Part shown: in pieces, positions 10,301 to 17,397 of the stretch
Numbering within the stretch: position 1 is the stretch's first letter
How the letters are laid out: every line of letters begins with the position of its first letter
NCBI GenBank assembly: GCA_964538375.1
Contig: CAZIFQ010000009.1
Coordinates: forward strand, 1-64,000
DNA length: 64,000 bases
Reading direction: 5' to 3'
Origin: JAUUZQ01 sp964538375
Lineage (GTDB): Bacteria > Bacteroidota > Bacteroidia > Bacteroidales > GCA-2748055
Notes under the pieces: generated by a model
Told to the model about the DNA's origin: nothing
The model's database searches: none
What the model saw: only the letters and a program-made list of their open reading frames with translations
Position numbers and translations under genes: made by a program

Positions 10301-11422
10301 TCTGTCACCCCAGGTGCTTTTTTCAAGTGATGTTTTTCCATTAATTCCGGGGGCACCTGGAAGACAAGCATAATTGGCCTCAGAGACGAATACAGGAGAT
10401 TCCAATACTCCTCCATTTCCTCCTACTCCTCCTGGTATAGTATCTATAGTAGTTGATTCTCCCATGCCACCATTCAACATAAAATGGATTCCGGGTCCCA
10501 TTTGTATATCCCCGGTTTTCAGGTAAATATTTCCTGCATTCCCCCCAGGCATTGCTATTTCAGCAACCGTTTCAGGATAGCTCCAAGGAGATGTATTTAT
10601 AGAGGCATGTGGATTGTCAAATACAAGCTTTCTGGCATAAATGGTCACGTCAGCGGCCTGAAACCACATGCTTTCACTTATGACCATGGAATCCGCGTAC
10701 AGAATGACATGTTTTATACTATCATACCTTCCGTCTTCTCCAGCAGCTGAATAATCACATATGCCCTGGTCATCCGATTCCGTATTGAACAACAGTATTC
10801 TTCCGGCAATATGGAGCGTGGAATCTGCTATATCAAATACAGACATGACGTCGCTCATCAGTCCATCTTCCTGGGCACTTACCTTATTCAAACCCATCGC
10901 ATTTTCTTCCGGGGGAAGGCTGGGCAGATAAGTGAAGGCAATCTCGGTCCGGATGGTGTCCGTGCCGGTAAATGCAATGAAAACAACAGTATCACAAAAT
11001 GATACTTTCGCAGGATCGTGTGTAAATGTAAACAGCTGATGTTCTTCATCCCATGTACAAGTTCCGATATGCTCATCAGATTCTATCTGAAAAATAGCCT
11101 CCGGTCCTAAAGTACCGGATTCCAGGTAAAAATTGACTGTGGAAGATTCTTTCACAGAATATTCCATGAGATCTTCAATATCAATGGTATCCCAGATCGG
11201 GATATAAACATCAAGTCCGGTTTGCTGCAAACCCATCGTGATCATCTCATGATTATCTACCGTAGAGTATACTCCTCCAAGGGAAAGGGAGCTGATCCGG
11301 GTATCTGCTGATTGTTCGTTAACTGGTACAGCCAGCGGGCTGATGCCCCAGGGTGTGACATACTGCGCATGCAGCGTCACTGTAAACCACACCAGGATTA
11401 GTAATATGCCTGTCTTTTTCAT
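7376..11422 (-). CDS. Large T9SS-secreted protein with glycine-rich and long helical segments
   Basis: A 1348-residue exported protein of unknown function. The layout is: signal peptide (1-19); a beta-rich N-terminal half; glycine-rich stretches (about 292-340, e.g. GGVGGNGG); a strongly charged coiled coil (about 505-580); a Gly/Ala-rich hydrophobic segment (about 583-613, containing GGQLISCIPYPGCAAVGG); a second long helical region (about 700-805); beta-rich domains; a KRE9/KNH-like Ig fold (about 1195-1265, MNITWDQN ... YNWSIPLNL); and a T9SS type-A sorting domain (VYPNPAEEVLWISFD to the end, SREFIKK). The coiled coil/hydrophobic/coiled coil order recalls helical pore-forming or membrane-active toxins, but this is only architectural. 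It lies 6 nt after the tail-collar gene and is presumably in the same operon. Confidence 0.87.
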   Translation of the reverse strand: MKKTGILLILVWFTVTLHAQYVTPWGISPLAVPVNEQSADTRISSLSLGGVYSTVDNHEMITMGLQQTGLDVYIPIWDTIDIEDLMEYSVKESSTVNFYLESGTLGPEAIFQIESDEHIGTCTWDEEHQLFTFTHDPAKVSFCDTVVFIAFTGTDTIRTEIAFTYLPSLPPEENAMGLNKVSAQEDGLMSDVMSVFDIADSTLHIAGRILLFNTESDDQGICDYSAAGEDGRYDSIKHVILYADSMVISESMWFQAADVTIYARKLVFDNPHASINTSPWSYPETVAEIAMPGGNAGNIYLKTGDIQMGPGIHFMLNGGMGESTTIDTIPGGVGGNGGVLESPVFVSEANYACLPGAPGINGKTSLEKSTWGDRGSLISTDWYPTIWIHARILQPEIAHLRMQYMENNLAYVGKKCASLDELLSEKFAGVDTVAHVDDADLMNVHNEIIEMQNRLRNRLDYFGNPVGWVPLLSFEIYKEAFEQEVDHAFNLMFLSYLINKADASIVQAKQGMTSARTEMINEVEELQDGLNENIGRLTTYEIQYDAAEAKADTLRQELEELEERLLKEAKENAEKAQKIAFIKSIADIGGQLISCIPYPGCAAVGGLISTAAKIDYEDPWTMDNVTTLASGVHDSYKAYKNVSTENLGDKDKIMDKTSIGDQETTDSKAGLSKWNGVSSTVKDMGAAAKDFDLSSLQLKASDEDVQAELDKLKAGSSEYKNAVAKVEAAIYEKQRLHNEIEITMNNISSALNRTAENRMSIQSLTASIQDSNGKRNLRAMQYANNLEKRSFERLKKYHYLMVRAYEYRTLNPWTEPLEMEDIKNGLFGYVESLHPDSSAVLPQEQLDIIKSIYLDQLHVIAAAIIDEIDSEGFTRNLSITFDLTKDEIEMLNKNHDLFINPFERNVFGLDRENIRIMDIGVVKCELEDGTMIEGELISSSHKSTSLDDTPIEIRFEHSGFSKLQSDGNIYYFNHNRVGRNQLKWTSIIDISGDKITQEGLSNSDKSLLHSLLDGLSDSELSFCSEPSAWANIELYRISGIETRNITSLKVEINYDFKYLDGEYKSLKVETDGEVSPYYLLSAPDITDLSDGKGSFFRTYRNFTPVVITAQKQFGQQKFVRWDKVPFGVGGRSEFSKTETIGLAMTEHTHLIAVYDCVDSVWIKTPLTDQTIEEGETMNITWDQNMDHDMKLDLYANGFFVRAICDSVMGKAYNWSIPLNLDLPETGNGLYQVKITSRLDNTIFDWSGNISLIQKTESAAGKLINESAMKVYPNPAEEVLWISFDASEVINEVNWTLYTLAGKAVDGGIIEFGVEQNSKPIELSGVPAGAYLLQVQANSKTYSREFIKK

Positions 11423-11428
11423 GACATA

Positions 11429-12352
11429 TTATTTTACCCGGATGATGAAATTCACGTTGGCGTTTACTGGTCGGGTTTCCTTGCCTCCGGTGTTGCTAGT
11501 TGTTCTTGGATAGTCACCAAAAGGATCATCGGCAACTGTTTCCCCGCTTCCAGCACCATTATGAATGGCCACATTGTTTTTCTTGTATTTATCCATATAC
11601 GGATGACTATGGGATATTATGGTATCCTGCTGAAAACTCCCCACCTGATTGCCAGTGTTGCCTCCATATCGGGCAGCTCTTACGTCTGTATCGGGATCTA
11701 TATAATCTTCATCAGTTGCTCCTAAATTGGTTCCTCGTAAAAACACACCGCGCAGATCCGGCAAGAGATTTTCACCCCATGCGCCGTTCAAAACCTGGTC
11801 CAGAAGCAGAAATTCTGCCTCATCATATGCCTGTCCGTTGCAGAGCTTATATGTTCCTTTGCAGCCAACGACAGTTACATTGTCCGTGTTGTCAGGAACC
11901 TCTCCTGCGTACGGAATGATGGATCCAATGGGAAGTCCATTGTCTGCCTGTGTGCTGGATTCCGCGTATGGAACTGACAGTAAGGGAGCATGTACAATTT
12001 CAATGTCCGATCCTCCCTCTTGAAGCATTATATTCAAATAAGCAGTAATATCTCCAAAATTGATAGCATCGAAAGAAGCTACGGAACCTCCCGTATAATC
12101 TCCTTTTCCAATGATCAAAGAGAATACACCAAATTTGTCGGTGGTAGTCGAGTCGGTTTCCATATACAAAGCCGCATTTTTTTCGGCTGTAGGGTAAATA
12201 GTGATTGTCAGCTCAACAGCTTGTTCAGCTTTTACTGAGCCATCGCTGTTACGGGCAACAGCCTGGAAATTAAATCCTTTTCCGCTATTTTGCCCCATTA
12301 ATCCTGTTATACCAAGGATTATCAGTAATCCAAAAAAAATAGTTTTCTTCAT
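11429..12352 (-). CDS. Secreted protein with phage tail-collar-like domain
   Basis: A predicted 307-residue exported protein. I place the start at the ATG at 12352, which begins a clean signal peptide (MKKTIFFGLLIILGITGLMG); the frame is open 42 nt further upstream without improving it. Residues about 23-100 match the Bacteroidota surface-protein leader module (GFNFQAVARNSDG ... FGVFSLIIGKG). Residues about 139-307 form a tail-collar domain: GSIIPYAG, CNGQAYD, LPDLRGVFLRG, an HSHPY histidine pair, and a terminal ETRPVNANVNFIIRVK resembling 'ETRP.N....I' collar C-termini. In phages this fold sits in tail fibres. Here it is chromosomal, exported, and 6 nt upstream of the large T9SS protein, suggesting a joint surface or secreted structure. 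Confidence 0.88.
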   Translation of the reverse strand: MKKTIFFGLLIILGITGLMGQNSGKGFNFQAVARNSDGSVKAEQAVELTITIYPTAEKNAALYMETDSTTTDKFGVFSLIIGKGDYTGGSVASFDAINFGDITAYLNIMLQEGGSDIEIVHAPLLSVPYAESSTQADNGLPIGSIIPYAGEVPDNTDNVTVVGCKGTYKLCNGQAYDEAEFLLLDQVLNGAWGENLLPDLRGVFLRGTNLGATDEDYIDPDTDVRAARYGGNTGNQVGSFQQDTIISHSHPYMDKYKKNNVAIHNGAGSGETVADDPFGDYPRTTSNTGGKETRPVNANVNFIIRVK

Positions 12353-13012
12353 AATAGCTAGTATAAGTGTTTGGTTAATAAAATAGTTAATCATTTAGTT
12401 AACTGGAAATTAAATATCTTTATCTTTTGTATTTATAAACTGCTGAAATTTATACGTTGTTTAGAGCTTTGATTGAAGTAGAGGTTATAACCGCATTATG
12501 ATTATTTAGACGGTCAAAATTAAAAGCACGATGTGAATTCGCAAAGTCTTTCGGCACTAAACTTTGCACCATATATTGTTCCATTATACCAGTATCCACC
12601 CCACCATTCGTGATACGGTAATTAGAATAATAGGCAAGAATGCCTTTTATTGAAATTTGTGAGATAATACTTATTTAGGTAACAATTATTAAGACAGTAG
12701 GCCAACTAATTATATCATAATTGATGGCTAATAAGTTGATAATAGGAAAGGCAATCATACGAAATAACGTGATATCTAGCATTTTACATCAAATGTAAAT
12801 GTTTTCGTTTATTAAAACATATTGCAGGGAATGCTGTAGAACATGCTGGAATCTTATTCAGATTTAACTCTTGCCCTTGAATAGACAGTCATATGCGCAA
12901 TGGATTCCAGTTCCTTACTTAGAGGAGTAATTTGCTTTTCAAAGCAACCTAATGATACTTTCTCTCATCCTATTCTAAACTATTTGTATTTTTGAACTAA
13001 ACAGTTACTCAT
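12353..13012. other. 660-bp divergent intergenic region, mostly AT-rich
   Basis: This region drives the tail-collar gene leftward and the VWA lipoprotein gene rightward. The minus strand is open for 74 codons at 12674-12450 with protein-like composition, but it has no start near its beginning and no recognised similarity, so it is either a decayed gene piece or chance. Apart from a -7-like motif at 12987, nothing else is evident. Confidence 0.35.
12987..12994 (+). promoter_or_regulatory. Candidate -7 element TATTTTTG
   Basis: An exact match to the Bacteroidota -7 consensus TAnnTTTG, 18 nt before the ATG of the VWA lipoprotein gene. No good -33 TTTG is found at the usual distance, so support is partial. 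Confidence 0.35.
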
Positions 13013-14194
13013 ATGAAAACTATTATAAAAATCACATGTATCTTATTGATGACATCCCTTGTATCATCTTGTGACGAAGAAGGTGGATTATTCGATCTTG
13101 GTGATTCTTCCAAATTATCTTCTTATTCTGAAAGTGGTGGATCAAGCGGAGGTGGCGATAATCAAGGAGATGGCGGGGAAGCTGGCTTAATAACCGCTGG
13201 AGAGTGGAACGATCTCGACAACTGGGATTTTTGGAACGACCTGGTTGATGGACAGGATTATAATACAATGCCGGCATATTGGGATTTTTATAGCAATAAT
13301 CGTTTTTCGGTCCTGGTGATGAGCAATGGGGAAGCCCTGGTTGATTCCAAAATTGAGCTTTTTAAAGATGACGACTCTGAATGGATTGCACGAACCGACA
13401 ACACGGGAAAAGCAGAGCTATGGTATGGACTCTACGAAGAAACTTCTTCTATCCAGGAAAAAGATTTTTCAATAAAAATAAATGACCAGGATGTTGCTAC
13501 CGATCTCACACTGGTAGAAGATGGTGTTAATGAGTTAGCTGTTGATATGGAAAAGAATAGCTCCACAAGAGTTGAGATCTCATTTATTGTTGATGCCACT
13601 GGTTCAATGGCTGATGAATTGGAGTTTTTAAAAGAAGATTTGAAAGACGTAATTCAGCAAGTTGAAGATCAAAATAATGCATTGGATATACTGACTTCCA
13701 CTGTATTTTACAGGGACGAGCAGGATGATTATCTAACAAAGAAGTCGGATTTTACAAGTGACCTTGACGAGACAATCAGCTTTATTAATAAACAATCAGC
13801 CGCAGGTGGAGGTGATTTTCCAGAGGCAGTTCATACAGCTCTTGAAGTTGGAATAAATGAATTACAATGGTCAACAACCGCCAGGACCCGCATTTCATTC
13901 TTACTCTTAGATGCACCTCCCCATTACACTACCGATATTGTTAATGACATACATGCGATTGTTGAAGATGCTGCCCGGAAAGGTATTAAAATAATTCCCA
14001 TAACTGCCAGTGGAATAGATAAGGAGACCGAATTTTTAATGAGATTTATGGCTATCTCTACCAATGGCACCTATGTGTTTATCACAGACGATAGTGGAAT
14101 TGGAGGCGAGCACCTTGAAGCAAGTGTTGGAGAGTTTAAGGTAGAACTATTGAATGAGCTTATGGTTCGGCTCATCAAGCAGTATTCTGAGTAA
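13013..14194 (+). CDS. VWA-domain lipoprotein
   Basis: A 393-residue predicted lipoprotein. A signal peptide ends in the lipobox LVSSC (Cys20), followed by a Ser/Gly-rich acidic linker (about 30-57), typical of surface-exposed Bacteroidota lipoproteins. Residues about 95-180 look like a small beta domain (carboxypeptidase-regulatory-like). From about 187 to the end is a von Willebrand factor A domain with the metal-site motif DATGSM (about 194-199), where the canonical DxSxS Ser is Thr, as in several bacterial VWA families. Later VWA strands include RISFLLLDAPPH and GIKIIPITASG. Such domains bind protein ligands through a metal ion. A partner is not evident; the next gene downstream encodes another lipoprotein, an M49-like peptidase. 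Confidence 0.88.
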   Translation: MKTIIKITCILLMTSLVSSCDEEGGLFDLGDSSKLSSYSESGGSSGGGDNQGDGGEAGLITAGEWNDLDNWDFWNDLVDGQDYNTMPAYWDFYSNNRFSVLVMSNGEALVDSKIELFKDDDSEWIARTDNTGKAELWYGLYEETSSIQEKDFSIKINDQDVATDLTLVEDGVNELAVDMEKNSSTRVEISFIVDATGSMADELEFLKEDLKDVIQQVEDQNNALDILTSTVFYRDEQDDYLTKKSDFTSDLDETISFINKQSAAGGGDFPEAVHTALEVGINELQWSTTARTRISFLLLDAPPHYTTDIVNDIHAIVEDAARKGIKIIPITASGIDKETEFLMRFMAISTNGTYVFITDDSGIGGEHLEASVGEFKVELLNELMVRLIKQYSE

Positions 14195-14347
14195 GTTTCT
14201 CCTCCCCCCCGGTAATTATATGGTTTGTTTGTCTAATGCTGAGTACCGCAGTCAGCGGATATACCAGCTTTCATTCCACTTGAAAATAAGCAGGAAGAGA
14301 CATTTTTTTTTATACCTTGCATCCAGGCAATTAACCCAATAATTATT

Positions 14348-15979
14348 ATGAAAACACATATAAGTAAGATTCTTGCAATCCTGACGATTGTATTACTGTC
14401 AGCTTGCGCTTCAGAAACCAAAGAGAACACCGATCCGATGACAGAGAAACTCGCACAATTTGAGGAAGTAACGCTCAGTACAGACCTAAGCGGGCTTACC
14501 GAAAATGAGAGGGATATTATAAGCATACTGATTGATGTTGCTGATATAATGGACGACATATACTGGACCCAAACTTATGGCGACAAAGCTGCTTTGCTTG
14601 AGAGTATTGAGTCAGATGCCGCAAAGAAATATGCCATGATCCATTATGGCCCCTGGGACAGGCTCGATAACAACCAGGCATTTATTGAGGGAGTTGGAGA
14701 AAAACTGCCCATGGCGCAGTTTTACCCTGTTGATATGACTGTTGATGAGTTTGAAGCATGGAATAATCCCGATAAGAAAAGCCAATATACCCTTGTGCAA
14801 CGTGATGATACTGGTAACCTGGTTACAGTTCCCTATTCAGAAGCATATTTGGAGCAGCACACGAAAGCAGCGGAACTGATGCGTAAGGCCGCTGCACTTG
14901 CTGAGGATGAAGGACTAAAAAACTACCTGGAAGCACGTGCTGATGCTTTGCTTAGCAACGAATACCAGGAGAGCGATTTTGCCTGGATGGAGATGAGGGA
15001 GTCAAACATTGATTTCGTGGTTGGACCTATTGAGAATTATGAAGATGGATTGTTTGGCTATAAAGCTGCCCACGAATCTTTTGTGCTGCTGAAGGACCTC
15101 GACTGGAGTGCCCGGCTGGCCAAGTTCAACGCCATGATGCCCGAGCTACAAAGAGGGCTGCCAGTGGCTGATGAATATAAGTCAGAAATGCCCGGTACCG
15201 ATGCAGACATGAATGTTTATTATGCACTTTACTATGCAGGCGACTGTAATGCAGGATCAAAGACGATTGCCATCAACCTGCCCAATGACCCCGAGATTCA
15301 TATTGCAATCGGAAGCCGTAAGCTACAGCTGAAGAATGCCATGCAGGCCAAATTCGAAAAAATCCTTGTCCCTATCAGCGAAATGCTGATTGATGAAAGC
15401 CAGAGAAAGCATATCACCTTTAATGCTTTTTTCGAAAATACCACTTTCCACGAGGTGGCTCACGGCCTGGGAGTTAAGAATACTATCGTTGACCATATAC
15501 CTGTACGTGTAGCACTTAAAGAGCAATATTCTTCACTTGAGGAGGCGAAAGCAGATATTATGGGACTTTACCTGGTAACTAAGCTTTACGAAATGGGAGA
15601 GTTGGAAAGTGGTGAGGTTATGGATAACTACGTCACTTTCTTTGCCGGCATCTTCCGCTCAAGCCGTTTTGGTGCTGCCAGTGCACACGGAAAAGCCAAT
15701 ATGTTCAACATGAAGTATTTTGCCGACAATGGAGCATTTGTTTACCAGGACAATGGTACCTACATGGTAAATTTCGACAGCATGAAGGAAGCTGTTGTTT
15801 CACTTGTTGAGAGGATACTTACCGTTCAGGGCGATGGTGACTATGAAGCTGCTAAAGAATGGATCGAGTCAGACGGTGTGATGAGCGACCAGCTTAAGCA
15901 GGACCTCGATAAGGTAAATGCAGCCGGCATACCTGTTGATATTATCTTCAAGCAAGGTAAGAAAGTGCTGGGACTGTAA
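14348..15979 (+). CDS. M49-like zinc-peptidase lipoprotein
   Basis: A 543-residue predicted lipoprotein (lipobox LLSAC, Cys20). The catalytic region has FHEVAHGLG (His368, Glu369, His372) and, about 26 residues later, SLEEAKADIMGLY (Glu398/399, Asp403). This pairing of a zinc-binding HExxH with an EE.(K/R)AD helix is characteristic of dipeptidyl-peptidase III-related (M49) enzymes and their Nudix-linked relatives, although classical DPP III has a longer HExxGH motif. The N-terminal half is alpha-helical, as in the M49 upper lobe. It probably cleaves peptides in the periplasm or at the surface. Homologues of this type are often poorly named as zinc-dependent hydrolases. The gene stands 153 nt after the VWA lipoprotein on the same strand. 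Confidence 0.82.
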   Translation: MKTHISKILAILTIVLLSACASETKENTDPMTEKLAQFEEVTLSTDLSGLTENERDIISILIDVADIMDDIYWTQTYGDKAALLESIESDAAKKYAMIHYGPWDRLDNNQAFIEGVGEKLPMAQFYPVDMTVDEFEAWNNPDKKSQYTLVQRDDTGNLVTVPYSEAYLEQHTKAAELMRKAAALAEDEGLKNYLEARADALLSNEYQESDFAWMEMRESNIDFVVGPIENYEDGLFGYKAAHESFVLLKDLDWSARLAKFNAMMPELQRGLPVADEYKSEMPGTDADMNVYYALYYAGDCNAGSKTIAINLPNDPEIHIAIGSRKLQLKNAMQAKFEKILVPISEMLIDESQRKHITFNAFFENTTFHEVAHGLGVKNTIVDHIPVRVALKEQYSSLEEAKADIMGLYLVTKLYEMGELESGEVMDNYVTFFAGIFRSSRFGAASAHGKANMFNMKYFADNGAFVYQDNGTYMVNFDSMKEAVVSLVERILTVQGDGDYEAAKEWIESDGVMSDQLKQDLDKVNAAGIPVDIIFKQGKKVLGL

Positions 15980-16125
15980 TTTTACATCCTGAAACCTGGC
16001 ATTTCCTACTCTTAAATAGTAATAAAGCACGTAAAAGATCCTATAAATAATAGTGCTATGGAGGTATTATTACCTATAAGTTTGCTCAGTATAGATATTA
16101 TCTGAATAATCTTTGAACAGTTTAA

Positions 16126-16133
16126 TAGTTTTG
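16126..16133 (+). promoter_or_regulatory. Candidate promoter -7 element TAGTTTTG
   Basis: An exact TAnnTTTG match, 39 nt before the ATG of the D-2-hydroxyacid dehydrogenase gene, with a weak TCTG about 21 nt upstream in the -33 position. It fits a Bacteroidota vegetative promoter but is unproven. Confidence 0.35.
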
Positions 16134-16172
16134 CTGTTCTAGATTTTGTAGATACAAATACAACTAGAAATT

Positions 16173-17210
16173 ATGTACGAGAAAAACGAAACCTTTCCAC
16201 AACAAAATAAGCCCCGAATTGCCGTCTTTAGTTCCAAGAAATGGGTGATCGATTCATTCAATGAGATAAACAAAGGGTACCAGTATGAATTGAATTTTTT
16301 CGAGTTCCGGATGTACGAAAAAACAGTGCCCCTGGCGAAAGGATATGATGCCATCTGTATCTTTGTAAACGACATCGTTAATGAGCATGTACTCGAAGGA
16401 CTGAAAGAGGATGGGGTAAAACTTGTTGCACTTCGCTGCGCCGGATTCAACAATGTCGATATCAACAAAGCAGCTGAAATTGGGATGGGCGTGGTGCGCG
16501 TTCCGGCATATTCTCCCTATGCAGTGGCAGAACATACTCTTGGACTCATCCTTACCCTGAGCAGAAAGTTTCACAAAGCGCACGCCCGCGTGAATGATGG
16601 CAATTTTTCCCTGGATGGATTGTTGGGTTTCGACCTGCATAAAAAAACCATCGGTGTCATTGGAACCGGGCGAATCGGACAGGTATTTATGGAGCTGATG
16701 AAAGGATTTTCATGCGAGATACTGGCCTACGATAAATTTCCAAATAAGGAAGTTGAAGCTTCAGGAGTAAAATATGTAGGACTCCAGGAGCTGTATGCAA
16801 AGAGCGATGTAATTAGTCTTCACTGTCCGCTGAACTATGAAACCTATCACATCATTAACGATTATGCAATTGAATCGATGAAAGACAATGTGATGATCAT
16901 CAACACAAGCCGGGGAAAACTCATCGATACGGCTGCCGTTATCAATGGCTTAAAAGCTGGTAAAGTGGGCTACCTTGGACTGGATGTATACGAGGAAGAA
17001 GAAGACCTCTTTTTCGAAGACCTGAGTGAGACAGTCATCCAGGATGACCAGTTTGTGCGACTCCAGACTTTCCCAAATGTGCTCATTACGGCACACCAGG
17101 CATTTTTCACAAAAGAAGCCATCAACAATATTGCGCAAACCACCTTTGAGAACATCAATGATTATTTTGACAAGGGGAAAAGCGAAAATGAGATAACAGC
17201 CGGAAGCTAA
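16173..17210 (+). CDS. ldhA: D-2-hydroxyacid dehydrogenase, probable D-lactate dehydrogenase
   Basis: A 345-residue NAD-dependent dehydrogenase that would interconvert pyruvate and D-lactate (fermentative) or a related 2-ketoacid pair. It has LRCAGFNNVD in the substrate domain, the Rossmann fingerprint VIGTGRIGQVF (about 161-171), the catalytic Arg in NTSRGKLIDT, the Glu in LDVYEEEED and the proton-donor His in ITAHQAFFT. The acidic YEEEEDLFFED loop and the spacing are typical of the LdhA branch rather than SerA or glycerate dehydrogenases. The length is normal (about 330-340). It has its own likely promoter. Just downstream is a short frame that may be the stump of another gene. Confidence 0.92.
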   Translation: MYEKNETFPQQNKPRIAVFSSKKWVIDSFNEINKGYQYELNFFEFRMYEKTVPLAKGYDAICIFVNDIVNEHVLEGLKEDGVKLVALRCAGFNNVDINKAAEIGMGVVRVPAYSPYAVAEHTLGLILTLSRKFHKAHARVNDGNFSLDGLLGFDLHKKTIGVIGTGRIGQVFMELMKGFSCEILAYDKFPNKEVEASGVKYVGLQELYAKSDVISLHCPLNYETYHIINDYAIESMKDNVMIINTSRGKLIDTAAVINGLKAGKVGYLGLDVYEEEEDLFFEDLSETVIQDDQFVRLQTFPNVLITAHQAFFTKEAINNIAQTTFENINDYFDKGKSENEITAGS

Positions 17211-17253
17211 TCCAGATCAAGCAAACCAGGTCCCGCATAAATAAGACATAATT

Positions 17254-17397
17254 ATGCTCGAAACCATTTTTTCTTTCTTACCGGTTGGACTTCTAATATG
17301 GCTAATGGTGAAGAAGAATGGTATGCTCTATTTTTTTCCATTTCCTTTCCCCTTGTCCATGTTCTTATCCTTCTCACTTGAATTACCAACACCATGA
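17254..17397 (+). pseudogene. Possible truncated membrane-protein gene start
   Basis: A 47-codon frame starts 43 nt after the dehydrogenase gene. Its first 27 codons encode a hydrophobic segment (MLETIFSFLPVGLLIWLM, then VKKNG) that looks like the N-terminal helix of a transporter such as a lactate permease. The remainder runs antisense into the 3' end of the next gene and looks non-coding. It may be a gene stump left by a deletion, or a chance frame. Confidence 0.2.

Noticed and set aside
9524..10330. Plus-strand open frame of 268 codons
   Set aside because: Lies wholly antisense inside the large T9SS protein gene, whose reading frame has signal, domains and sorting signal. The antisense translation is Cys/His-rich and protein-unlike.
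13013..15979. VWA/M49 pair as a defence module
   Set aside because: Both are lipoproteins of the envelope with no nuclease, NTPase or reverse transcriptase nearby. Nothing links them to phage defence.
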